From assembly GCA_024036415.1 (NCBI GenBank), contig JAMWET010003062.1:248001-312000 (forward strand): a DNA stretch of 64,000 nt. The letters are read 5' to 3'. Below are positions 49,755-59,929 of this stretch, piece by piece (position 1 is the stretch's first letter; each line of letters starts with the position of its first letter). The position numbers and the translations under genes were made by a program. Source of the DNA: Prochilodus magdalenae (taxonomy: Eukaryota > Chordata > Actinopteri > Characiformes > Prochilodontidae). The notes under the pieces were generated by a model that worked only from the letters and a program-made list of their open reading frames with translations, was not told the DNA's origin and ran no database searches.

Positions 49755-50212
49755 ACTAAGAAGTGCACTCAGTGACGCCCACCTCAGCCACACATGTACA
49801 TTTCTACTGGAGGGTTAGCAGATCACCATAAAGAGATTCCGCATGTTAAAACAACGAATAAGATCCAAACTATCCAATAATTCTCTGTGTACCGAATGCT
49901 CACTTTGTTAACACGAAATTACACCCCCAACCCCCCCCCCCAAAAAAGGATAAGTTTAAGGCGTACTTTGTTAACACGATCAATTACACCCCCAATTCGC
50001 GACTAAACACCCCCCACTCCCCAAAAAAAAGGGGTCTGAGGATACGTTTAAGGCGTACAATGCATCATGGGTAACATTCATGCGCCCTGCTATTGGCTGG
50101 TTTACTGTGATGTAGCCTACAGTCCCGCTGCCTTTGTACGTATATTTCTTAATATTCACAATAAAGCAATCAACTGCTACAGTTACACCGGTCTCACAAT
50201 TCGCGCTAAACA

Positions 50213-50430
50213 GTTTTCACGGTGTCTAATGAAGAAAGAGAGAGAAATAAATTCAGAAGACATCAGTATGACTCATGGCTATTATTCCGTTGGACCAGTG
50301 TAGCTACACCCTCTCTGGAAAGTTTTTAGCAGTTTGAGAAGATAAACGCCCCAATAAACAACTAGCTATATGAGGAGGAGCCGGACAAGCTTTAGCACAC
50401 GGACAGAGACGGAGTCCGTAAGGCCAGTAG
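50213..50430 (+). pseudogene. Exon-like coding relic, copy 2
   Basis: Second copy of 45930-46152. The roughly 700 bp that precede copy 1 (45245-45925) are missing here: the U5-side spacer joins directly at gctaaacag|ttttcacgg. It has an extra change that puts a stop in the first part (tctaatgaa). Confidence 0.55.
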
Positions 50431-50903
50431 GTACTTTAAGCTTGCTTTGAACTGGTAGCCACGTGACCTACATGCTAGATGGACACTGTATTAAATAAAG
50501 CCCCCCTTCTCAATAGCTAATCAACTCGGTAAAGGCATTTACTGCGTTATTCGAGCCACTCTAAAACTCTACAAGCTACTTTATGGGTTTTGTTGGATTG
50601 AACTAGTGATTACCAATATGTCGTAGATACATTTAACCTGATTATCAGTTTCAGGTAAAAAGGCCTCTCCACATTCACGTGGACAGGAGTCATCAGTGTA
50701 TCAGTGTTTCCGACAGAGTCACTGAAGGGACAGGCTCTCCTATAAGGACTGTGGATGCAGGCGGTTCTTTGGTCACAGTCTAATATATAGATTGCAGGTA
50801 CTCTGGATCGTTAATGCGCATATAATCTGTCAGTATGAGCCACTTCCGGATGTACTGGGTTAATTGTTTTCCATAATAAGACGCTTACTAAAACATTGAC
50901 TGT

Positions 50904-50975
50904 CTCCCCGTCGGGGAATCGAACCCCGGTCTTCCGCGTGACAGGCGGAGATACTGTCCACTATACTAACGAGGA
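50904..50975 (-). tRNA. tRNA-Asp(GTC), copy 5
   Basis: Identical tRNA body. Its left flank is of the first-tRNA kind (ataagacgcttac...) and its right flank of the second kind (gaggaacagacgctcag), so one tRNA pair has collapsed to a single hybrid copy. Confidence 0.97.
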
Positions 50976-51404
50976 ACAGACGCTCAGATAGTGGTCAGAC
51001 AGGTTCTACAATTGAACCTTTACTATGAATAGACTTATTTACCACATTAACAAATTGAGAAACATTTATCATCAATGTCAGCACAGCGGATAGAGCTGAG
51101 CCAGAACCCTGCTACTAACTTCAACTGTAGCATTACATACTAAATGGCGTTTAACTGATATTATATAATCGTGCATGTCTGAGAGGAATGTACTATAAAG
51201 TATTAATACAATGTGTTTATGTTTATTCGTTCTGCAGCAGTTATTTCCATGTTCAAAGCTTTCTACTGGGGAAAAACAATTACTACCAAACAAGCCACTA
51301 TCAATAGTCTATATAGCCGTTTAGTAGACCATACCAGCGTTTAGACGACCACTAAACCCCCAACAACGTCATAAATAATATTGGTCTATTTTTCACTAGT
51401 GAAG

Positions 51405-51522
51405 GGAGCCCCGCCGTGAAGCAGGGCATCAAAAAATTAGTTAATACTCATAATGTTCCTCCCCACGGAAATCTTTAGTAAAAGGCGAAAGATTTATACG
51501 ATCTGAAGAGAAACAAGAGTGT
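51405..51522 (-). ncRNA. U5 snRNA, copy 6 (type a)
   Basis: As copy 1 apart from one base between the loop stem and the Sm site (ttaatac). PSE-like block 51568-51589; distal element 51728-51747; 3' flank GTGAAAAATAGA. Confidence 0.95.
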
Positions 51523-52363
51523 ACTGAAGACAGACCGCCCAGGAACCCCCACCTCACCAACACACAGACATTTCTACTGGAGGGTCAACAGACCAGCATA
51601 ACGCGAGTCCGCGTGTTAAAACAACAAATAACATACAGATTAACCAACAACTCTGTCTGTACTAAATGCTCACTCTCTCAACACGAACTTACATTTAAAA
51701 CCTTAAAACTTTATGAGCTTGCGCCGCACAATGCATCATGGGTAACGTGCCTACGTCCTGCCATTGGCTGGTTTACTGGGTGAGTGTGAACATTCAGGGT
51801 TATAGGCCAGTTCTGAGCTTTAAAGCAGCCTAAATCGTACTGTACAACCATCTACAGTGATACTGTCCTGCGATTTCAGCATATATGTTTAACTAGCTCT
51901 TACATCTCCTGCTCGGTGTACTCTCTGTAGGGCTTGACTCAACTGGTCGCCGCACCGCATGTCAAGAATCTGATTGGTCACCGCTCAGGCTATGTGCATA
52001 ATGTTCTTTTAGAGCGCGAGAGCAGCGTGAATATGTGGACTAGAGGTCGTATGTGCCAGTTTTATGTTTGTTGTTATTTCTCTGCACACTATGGCACGTT
52101 TTTGTTTTGATTGGAAATTATATATTTAAAAAAACGGATAATTATTTTGTATTACGTCATCGATCACGTTACGCGTATACTGCTTAAAATTTCAGCAACC
52201 CCACCTTCTACAGTATATACATTCCGTGGATCTTCACAAACCCAAGACCATTTGTTGTTTCAGACCTGCTACCACTCGCACCAACACGACGCGCGCTTCT
52301 AGCTTCTTATATCATCCCACTTCTGCACCTTTCAATATTTTCTCTACTTTTGAAACCAGTTTA

Positions 52364-52483
52364 GGAAGCCCCGCCGTGAAGCGGGGCAACAAAAAAATTA
52401 GTTGATACTCATAATGTTTCTCTCCACGGAAATCTTTAGTAAAAGGCGAAAGATTTATACGATCTGAAGAGAAACAAGAGTGT
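52364..52483 (-). ncRNA. U5 snRNA, copy 7 (type b)
   Basis: Perfect 3' hairpin and 3' box as in copy 3. PSE-like block 52527-52548. A CA repeat of about 85 bp lies between it and the distal element (52762-52780), which is pushed to about -290. Confidence 0.94.
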
Positions 52484-52660
52484 ACTGACGTGAGCTTACA
52501 GTGACGCCCACCTCAGCCACACATGTACATTTCTACTGGAGGGTTAGCAGATCACCATAAAGAGATTCCGCATGTTAAAACAACGAATAAGATCCAAACT
52601 ATCCAGTAACTCTCTTCTGTAATTCTGTACCGAATGCTCAATCTGTCAACACGAATTTAC

Positions 52661-52700
52661 ACTCACTCACTCACGCACACACACACACACACGCACACGC

Positions 52701-52745
<45 letters not shown>
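52661..52745. repeat. (CA)n microsatellite in U5 promoter spacer
   Basis: About 40 CA/CG-interrupted units between PSE and distal element of U5 copy 7. In the other type-b units a C-run sits in the same place. Confidence 0.95.
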
Positions 52746-52749
<4 letters not shown>

Positions 52750-52974
52750 AGTTTAAGGCGTACAATGCATCATGGGTAACACGCATGCGTCTGTCTTGCT
52801 CTTTGCCATATCACAAAGGAAAACCGCTGTGGGTCTCACAATTCGCACTAAACAACCTCATAGGTATACAAAAATACTCCAGTAGAAAAATTCAAGTGCT
52901 AAAAACAGGGGTCTGAGGTTATTTAGTAAAGATGGGTAGGTCTTACAGAGGCGAATAAAAAGTCAACCTAAAAC

Positions 52975-53100
52975 CCTCTCTGGAATGTTTTCAGCAGTTT
53001 GAGAAGATAAACGCCCCAATAAACAACTGGCTATATGAGCAGGAGCTGGAGCAGCTTTAGCACACGAACAGAGACGGAGTCTGTAAGGCCAGTAGGTACT
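52975..53100 (+). pseudogene. Exon-like coding relic, copy 3 (partial)
   Basis: Only the part from PSLE onward remains. Here the first stop is absent: the frame reads PSLECFQQFEKINAPINNWL, then YEQELEQL and stop. It therefore keeps the CAG that copies 1 and 2 have lost. Confidence 0.55.
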
Positions 53101-53569
53101 TTGAGCTTGCTTTGGCTTTGATCTGGTAGCCACGTGACCTACATGCTAGATGGACACTGTATTAAATAAAGCCCCCCTTCTCAATAGCTAATCAACTCGG
53201 TAAAGGCATTTACTGCGTTATTCGAGCCACTCTAAAACTCTACAAGCTACTTTATGGGTTTTGTTGGATTGAACTAGTGATTACCAATATGTCGTAGATA
53301 CATCTAACCTGATTATCAGTTTCAGGTAAAACGGTCTCTCCACATTCACGAGGACAAAAGTCAGAGTATCAGTGTTTCCGACAGTCACGGAAGGGACAGA
53401 CTCTCCTATAAGGACTGTGGATGCAGGCGGTTCTTTGATCACAGTCTAATATATAGATTGCAGGTACTCTGGATCGTTAATGCGCATATAATCTGTCAGT
53501 ATGAGCCACTTCTGGATGTACTGGGTTAATTGTTCTCCATAATAAGACGCTTACTAAAACACTGACTGT

Positions 53570-53641
53570 CTCCCCGTCGGGGAATCGAACCCCGGTCTTC
53601 CGCGTGACAGGCGGAGATACTGTCCACTATACTAACGAGGA
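53570..53641 (-). tRNA. tRNA-Asp(GTC), copy 6
   Basis: Identical tRNA body; TTTT lies downstream within gttttag. Confidence 0.97.
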
Positions 53642-53963
53642 AGGCATGTAGCATGCTCGAGCAGCGCATGCTATTCATTTTAAACATTCGTTCAGCGGTC
53701 AGCTCATAAAATAAACTATCTAGCTCAGTCATTCACAGTACCTCTAAAAGTGTGCTCCAATAACTGGCAGAACTTCCCTCATGTCCACAATCTATGCTGT
53801 CTAAATTCCCCTCTCCACTTTACAAAGACACCATGCTGCCTGCCTGCATCCCTGTTTATCCACTCACTCTATACAGAACGAGTAACATGTGCCTGAAACG
53901 GGTTTAGAGTTAACGTGTCAGTTAAAGTAGGCGGAGATGATGTGGAGTAAAAGCATCCCTCTA

Positions 53964-54035
53964 CTCCCCGTCGGGGAATCGAACCCCGGTCTTCCGCGTG
54001 ACAGGCGGAGATACTGTCCACTATACTAACGAGGA
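53964..54035 (-). tRNA. tRNA-Asp(GTC), copy 7
   Basis: Identical tRNA body. The spacer to copy 6 is about 110 bp longer than in the left blocks because of a unique insertion near 53757-53875. Confidence 0.97.
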
Positions 54036-54463
54036 ACAGACGCTCAGACAGCGGAGTTAAGGTGCTACAACTGAACCTTTACTATGAGTAGACTTAATTA
54101 CCACATTAACAAACTGAGAAACATTTATCATCAATGTCAGCACAGCGGATAGAGCTGAGCCAGAACCCTGCTACTAACTTTAACTTTAGCGTTACATACT
54201 AAATGCTGTTTAACTGATATTATATAATCGTGCATGTCTGAGAGGAATGTACTATAAAGTATTAATACAATGTGTTTATGTTCATTCGTTCTGCAGCAGT
54301 TATTTCCATGTTCAAAGCTTTCTACTGGAGAAAAACAATTACTACCAAACAAGCCACTATTAATAGTCTATAGAGCCTTTCAGTAGACCATACCAGCGTT
54401 TAGATGACCACTAAACCCCCAACAACGTCATAAATAATATTGGTCTATTATTCACTAGTGAAA

Positions 54464-54581
54464 GGAGCCCTGCCGTGAAGCAGGACATCAAAAAATTAGT
54501 TGATACTCATAATGTTCCTCCCCACGGAAATCTTTAGTAAAAGGCGAAAGATTTATACGATCTGAAGAGAAACAAGAGTGT
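54464..54581 (-). ncRNA. U5 snRNA, copy 8 (type a)
   Basis: Carries the same paired hairpin changes as copy 4. PSE-like block 54627-54648; distal element 54787-54806; 3' flank GTGAATAATAGA. Confidence 0.95.
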
Positions 54582-55422
54582 ACTGAAGACAGAACGGCCA
54601 GGAACCCCCACCTCACCAACACACATACATTTCTACTGGAGGGTCAACAGACCAGCATAACGCGAGTTCGCGTGTTAAAACAACAAATAACATACAGATT
54701 AACCAACAACTCTGTCTGTACTAAATGCTCACTCTCTCAATACGAACTTACATTTAAAACCTTAAAACTTCATGAGCTTGCGCCGCACAATGCATCATGG
54801 GTAACGTGCCTACGTCCTGCCATTGGCTGGTTTACTGGGTGAGTGTGAACATTCAGGGTTATAGGCCAGTTCTGAGCTTTAAAGCAGCCTAAATCGTACT
54901 GTACAACCATCTACAGTGATACTGTCCTGCGATTTCAGCATATATGTTTAACTAGCTCTTACATCTCCTGCTCGGTGTGCTCTCTGTAGGGCGTGAGTCA
55001 ACTGGTCGCCGCACCGCATGTCAAGAATCTGATTGGTCACCGCTCAGGCTATTTGCATAATATTCTTTTAGAGCGCGAGAGCAGCGTGAATATGTGGACT
55101 AGAGGTCGTATGTGCCAGTTTTATGTTTGTTGTTATTTCTCTGCACACTATGGCACGTTTCTGTTTTGATTGGAAATTATATATTTAAAAAACCGGATAA
55201 TTATTTTGTATTACGTCATTGATCACGTTACGCGTATACTGCTTAAAATTTCAGCACCCCCACCTTCTACAGTATATACATTCCGTGGATCTTCACAAAC
55301 CCAAGACCATTTGTTGTTTCAGACCTACTACCACTCGCACCAACACGACGCGCCCTTCTAGCTTCTTATATCATCCCACTTCTGCACCTTTCAATATTTT
55401 CTCTACTTTTGAAACCAGTTTA

Positions 55423-55541
55423 GGAAGCCCCGCCGTGAAGCAGGGCAACGAAAAATTAGTTGATACTCATAATATTACTCTCCACGGAAATCTTTAGTAA
55501 AAGGCGAAAGATTTATACGATCTGAAGAGAAACAAGAGTGT
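55423..55541 (-). ncRNA. U5 snRNA, copy 9 (type b)
   Basis: The 3' flank is type b (GGTTTCAAAAGTAGAGA) but the hairpin has the type-a sequence, so it looks like a conversion hybrid. PSE-like block 55582-55603; distal element 55756-55774; a short telomeric repeat lies between them. Confidence 0.93.
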
Positions 55542-55647
55542 ACTGAGGTGAGCTTACAGTGCCCACCTCAGCCACATATGTACATTTCTACTGGAGGGTT
55601 AGCAGATCACCATAAAGAGATTCCGACGAATCTTCAACGAATAAGAT

Positions 55648-55665
55648 CCTAACCCTAACCCTAAC
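55648..55665. repeat. Interstitial telomeric repeat
   Basis: CCTAACCCTAACCCTAAC, three units, in the promoter spacer of U5 copy 9. Sister units have aagatccaaactatcc here, so the telomeric word was gained in this copy. Confidence 0.85.
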
Positions 55666-56003
55666 TATCCAGTAACTCTCTTCTGAAATTCTGTACTGAA
55701 TGCTTACTCTGTCAACACGAATTTACACTCACAAAAAATTATGAGTTTAAGGCGTACAATGCATCATGGGTAACATGCATGCGCCCTGCTATTGGCTGGT
55801 TTACTGTGACGTAGCCTACAGTATGGCTGCCTTTGTATGTATATTTGGACTGTGGATGCAGGCGGTTCTTTGATCACAGTCTAATATATATATTGCAGGT
55901 ACTCTGGTTCGTTAATGCGTATATAGCTGTCAGTATGAGCCACTTCCGGATGCACTGGGTTAATTGTTCTCCATAATAAGACGCTTACTAAAACATTGGT
56001 TGT

Positions 56004-56075
56004 CTCCCCGTCGGGGAATCGAACCCCGGTCTTCCGCGTGACAGGCGGAGATACTGTCCACTATACTAACGAGGA
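56004..56075 (-). tRNA. tRNA-Asp(GTC), copy 8
   Basis: Identical tRNA body; right-hand flank (aaggctgccaaccacccggg) differs from all others, marking the edge of the repeated block. Confidence 0.97.
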
Positions 56076-56796
56076 AGGCTGCCAACCACCCGGGTGTAGC
56101 GCATGTCATTCATTATGTCTCCAGCTCGGTCACGCACACTACTCTTCATACGGCAAAACTGCTCCAGTAAATAGAAAGAGCCACTGAACACTTTACTAGT
56201 GTTCTAATGGATGACACAGGGTGGGGGGAAACGTGAGTCGCTTTCGGTATGCAGTTGAATTTATCCTAGTAACATGATACGATGTGTTTAGTGAAGACAA
56301 AGGAGGCAAAATCAGTGAAAGCAAACAGGGAAGGAAGTTTAATGTAGGTAACCGGACGCAAAACGTCTATATTTCTGTTTACATGGCAGGAGAGGTTTCA
56401 CCACATCTGGTTCGTTTAATTACCAAATTACCGCAAATATAAACTCCTACTGATTTACACTAACCAAGGATACCAGCACACCAGACACTGAGTGATACAA
56501 CTGGTCCAGATATCTACTAACATACAACAACAAAACAGAGACAGATTCAGTGAATAAGGAAAATAATGCATATATTAAGTAACAAAATGATAACCGACAG
56601 ACATATATCTGTGAGAGGTTCGGTAGCCCGTCAGTGGGGTCAGGGATTGTGTTACTGCCCTTCAGGCTGAGAGAGGTCGCCACATGTTCGACGGCGAGAG
56701 GTGCCATGTATGCTTTACCAAAAACAACTAGGAACATTTGAGAATCCATCAGAACTCAGAAACTTAGAACATTATTTTCTATCTTTCACCAGTTTA

Positions 56797-56915
56797 GGAA
56801 GCCCCGCCGTGAAGCAGGGCATCAAAAAATTAGTTGATACTCATAATGTTCCTCCCCACGGAAATCTTTAGTAAAAGGCGAAAGATTTATACGATCTGAA
56901 GAGAAACAAGAGTGT
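56797..56915 (-). ncRNA. U5 snRNA, copy 10 (array-edge copy)
   Basis: RNA body as copy 1. The 3' flank (CTGGTGAAAGATAGAAA) is a good 3' box but unlike the other copies. PSE-like block 56961-56982 (GTTAACCCTCC...); distal element 57123-57140 with one change (ATGCACTGC). Flanks on both sides are diverged, as expected of the oldest or outermost member. Confidence 0.93.
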
Positions 56916-57200
56916 ACTAAAGACGGACCGCCCAGGATCCCCCACCTCACCAACAGACACACATTTCTACTGGAGGGTTAACAACCCAGCCTAACGCGAG
57001 TCCGCGTGTTAAAACAACAAATAACATCCGAACTACTAAACGACTGTCTGAGCAACAAATACTTACTCTGTCAACACGAACTTTCAGTCCATAACCTTAA
57101 AACTACACGAGCTTGCGGCCTGCAGTGCATCATGGGTAACACCCTGGAGCAGCGCGTCTTCCTATTGGCCGGTTTACTTTGTTTCTGCGGTTGTAGCGTA

Positions 57201-59340
57201 TAGATAAAGATTTTTTACAAAAATATCACTAAACTTATTGGGGTTTAAAAAGAAATAACCACATGACCGCATATGTAGTAAACACCGACTAATCTGTCGT
57301 ATGAAATGTCTAAGTAGAGTTCTTTAGAGACAAGTTCTCACTGGAGCGCTCAATAAAATGAACCTTAAACTCTTTCGTTAAACTCTGACCGTGGTCAGAG
57401 CCACCAGGGGAAGATATACGCCTCAGATCTAGCTGGAATCTGTACTAAAGGAAGAGCCGCTATCACTAAAACGCACAAAAACACACTGCTGTCCGTTAAT
57501 TTGCCGGATCTGACTGCCTCATATACGCGAATAAGCTGTGTTTATACGTAGTGAGACCACATGACCATTCAACACCAGTAACGGACTGGAAAGGAGGGAT
57601 CACTGAATGCTGCTTCTCATTCTTCAACTGCTGGGCCACCCTCCTTCTCCCTCTAATGCCCATCTTACTCCTCTCAGTGTTTATTTCTCTTCCTCTCCTT
57701 ATAATAGGGTTCTGGACAAAAACTTCTTAAAGTAGCTTTATGACGACCTATGCTGTAAAAATACATTTAGAATTTAATGCCTATATTAGACACCAACAGT
57801 TAAAGCTCATATAGACCAGTGTTTCTGAACCCGGTCCCTGAAGACCTAGTGTCCTGCACCTTTTAGTGTTTCCCCTACTCCCAACACACATTGTCCAACA
57901 AATCAGCTCATTAGCAGGTCATTATGGAGGAGAAGTGGTGTGTTAAAATGACTATGCGCAGTGCAGTGATCCTGCAGGACCAGGGTCGAAAAACTCTAAA
58001 CATGGGCTACGATTAACAGCCTCGCCGGCTCTCTGGCGACACCTAGCGGCCAAAAGAAAAGACAGATAAATGGCCTGATATTGGGGATACACATTCAAGC
58101 CTTCAATGTGCTGAAGTCACATCGTGACAGAGCAAAACCGTGTAGGTGATACACTGCTATTCTTATTAACAGTAATATTCCTTCTCAGGTGTAGGCTACC
58201 TCGGGAGCAGTGCTCCATTTCTTCTTTCTCAGATACCTAACTTCATCGCATGGTCCACCATTTTAGTCGACTCTCCTCTTCTCGGCAGTAATCTCCCTCA
58301 GACACGTGGCGTCTGTCTTCCCTCTGGATACACAACAATACAAGGTCGATGGGAGCGCTCAGCCCGTACATTTTAAAGCCGTTACCATCCACTCCATCCT
58401 CTCCTTCTTTGTGTGCTGTTATTTAGGCTAAGTTACCTCCCAGTAAACAATGGTCGTCCATGTACGTCTAAAATATGTTTAAATATCGTCACATACGCGA
58501 TTTCATCATTGTTTCAACGGTTAAAATGTTTGCTAGGCTGAGACTGAGCTCTTCTGAATGGGAAGCTACGCTAATATGGTGTCCCTGCAGCCCTGAGAAA
58601 ACAGGCGGGGCATCTGTCAGTCAAGTAACATCCAATACGCGTCGGTCACTTAGCGCAATGGTGGATTTGAGTGCAGTTAAAGACCCATATAACGTCCAAC
58701 AGGTCTTGAGTCGACTCTGAAATTGATTTCAAGTTAATCTGTTGAGTCGATTCCAAAAATCCCGACATAAGTGAGTTGATTCTGTTGTTTACCTGTTGCC
58801 GTAAAATAGTCGGAGGGCTTCAGTGTAAACGATGATGATAAATTAATTCCGGCCAATAAAACAAACCGTTTCTGTAACACGTTGTATTTGTTGCGGTTTC
58901 AGGTTTCACAAGCGCGAAATGTCGCCGGATTGTATTTCGTATCTGACGCGCGCGGCTTGGGTGGAATCGTAGTGCTCGGAGCTTTGGAGTCGACTTTTGA
59001 TTATCAAACACATGGAATCGGAGAATCGACTCTTTGTGGGATTGACTCAGCAGCTCCGGTTTAGTTTAGATTAGATTTAGAGGGTTGTGCCAAAGTTTGC
59101 AGCAATGATCTAAAGTTTGCGTCGTTTAGTTCACAACTACATTTTGGTATAAATTTGTGCGCATACTCAGTGTCGGTTTGGCTCAAATAATAGGGAGCCG
59201 TGGTGTTAGCTACCTACATTAGCCATGTCACTCAAGTGTACAAAGCAAACATTGGGCGACAAACATTTCTGCAGGACTGTGGGGTAAGAGTAACCTTCTA
59301 ACCAAACTTGCTTCTTAAGGTTGTGTAGCGCAAAAAACAA
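57201..59340. other. Right flank of the array, no gene recognised
   Basis: No coding sequence I can support. It includes a palindromic MITE (57825-58005) and a stretch with moderate CpG content around 58230-59060 that could hold a promoter, but nothing downstream tells of what. Confidence 0.4.
57825..58005. mobile_element. Palindromic MITE, copy 2
   Basis: Ends are inverted: gtttctgaacccggtccctg at the left, gcaggaccagggtcgaaaaac at the right. The inside is gtcctgcacctttt...aaaatgac. Same family as 29825-29990. Confidence 0.65.
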
Positions 59341-59353
59341 AAAACAAAAAAAG

Positions 59354-59908
59354 CTAATTCACAGGACTGAGAATTAAGGTGAGGGTAAACTTTTGTCTTT
59401 TGTTTAAGATGAATCAAGATGTTGTGACATTCATGTTCATGTGAGAATGTTGTTGATTCATCTTAAGCAAAAGACAAAAGTTTACCCTCACCTTAAATCT
59501 CAGTCCTGTGAATTAGCTCTTTTTTTTGAGAATTAAGGTGAGGGTAAACTTTTGTCTTTTGTTTAAGATGAATCAAGATGTTGTGACATTCATGTTCATG
59601 TGAGAATGTTGTTGATTCATCTTAAGCAAAAGACAAAAGTTTACCCTCACCTTAATTCTCAGTCCTGTGAATTAGCTCTTTTTTTGAGAATTAAGGTGAG
59701 GGTAAACTTTTGTCTTTTGCTTAAGATGAATCAAGATGTTGTGACATTCATGTTCATGTGAGAATGTTGTTGATTCATCTTAAGCAAAAGACAAAAGTTT
59801 ACCCTCACCTTAATTCTCAGTCCTGTGAATTAGCTCTTTTTTTGAGAATTAAGGTGAGGGTAAACTTTTGTCTTTTGCTTAAGATGAATCAACAACATTC
59901 TCACATGA
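59354..59908. repeat. Tandem array of ~158-bp palindromes
   Basis: Three full units begin at 59369, 59528 and 59686 (gagaattaaggtgagggtaa...). Each folds on itself: the arm of about 45 bp is followed by a loop of about 35 bp and the reverse complement of the arm. A fourth partial unit begins at 59844 and, after its left arm, continues with the loop in reverse orientation (tcaacaacattctcacatga). Units are separated by gctcttttttt. Confidence 0.95.
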
Positions 59909-59929
59909 AGTGCTTGGGGTCAGATGCTG

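Larger units (their letters stand above)
40876..57200 (-). repeat. Tandem array of U5 snRNA and tRNA-Asp genes
   Basis: Over 16 kb the same blocks recur in the same orientation: [one or two tRNA-Asp] - U5 (type a) - U5 (type b) - exon-like relic. The order by position is: tRNA 42073, tRNA 42358, U5 42858, U5 43802, U5 44762, relic, tRNA remnant 46609, tRNA 47893, tRNA 48178, U5 48678, U5 49638, relic, tRNA 50904, U5 51405, U5 52364, relic, tRNA 53570, tRNA 53964, U5 54464, U5 55423, tRNA 56004, U5 56797. Unit spacing is about 2.4-2.7 kb in the right half and 5.8 kb in the left. Copies are nearly identical except in microsatellite-rich spacers. Confidence 0.95.

Noticed and set aside
56447..56749. 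100-codon open frame on the minus strand beside U5 copy 10
   Set aside because: It starts MDSQMFLVVFGKAYMAPL and reads like protein for a short way, but no family was recognised and no splice partners are visible. Left out for lack of support.
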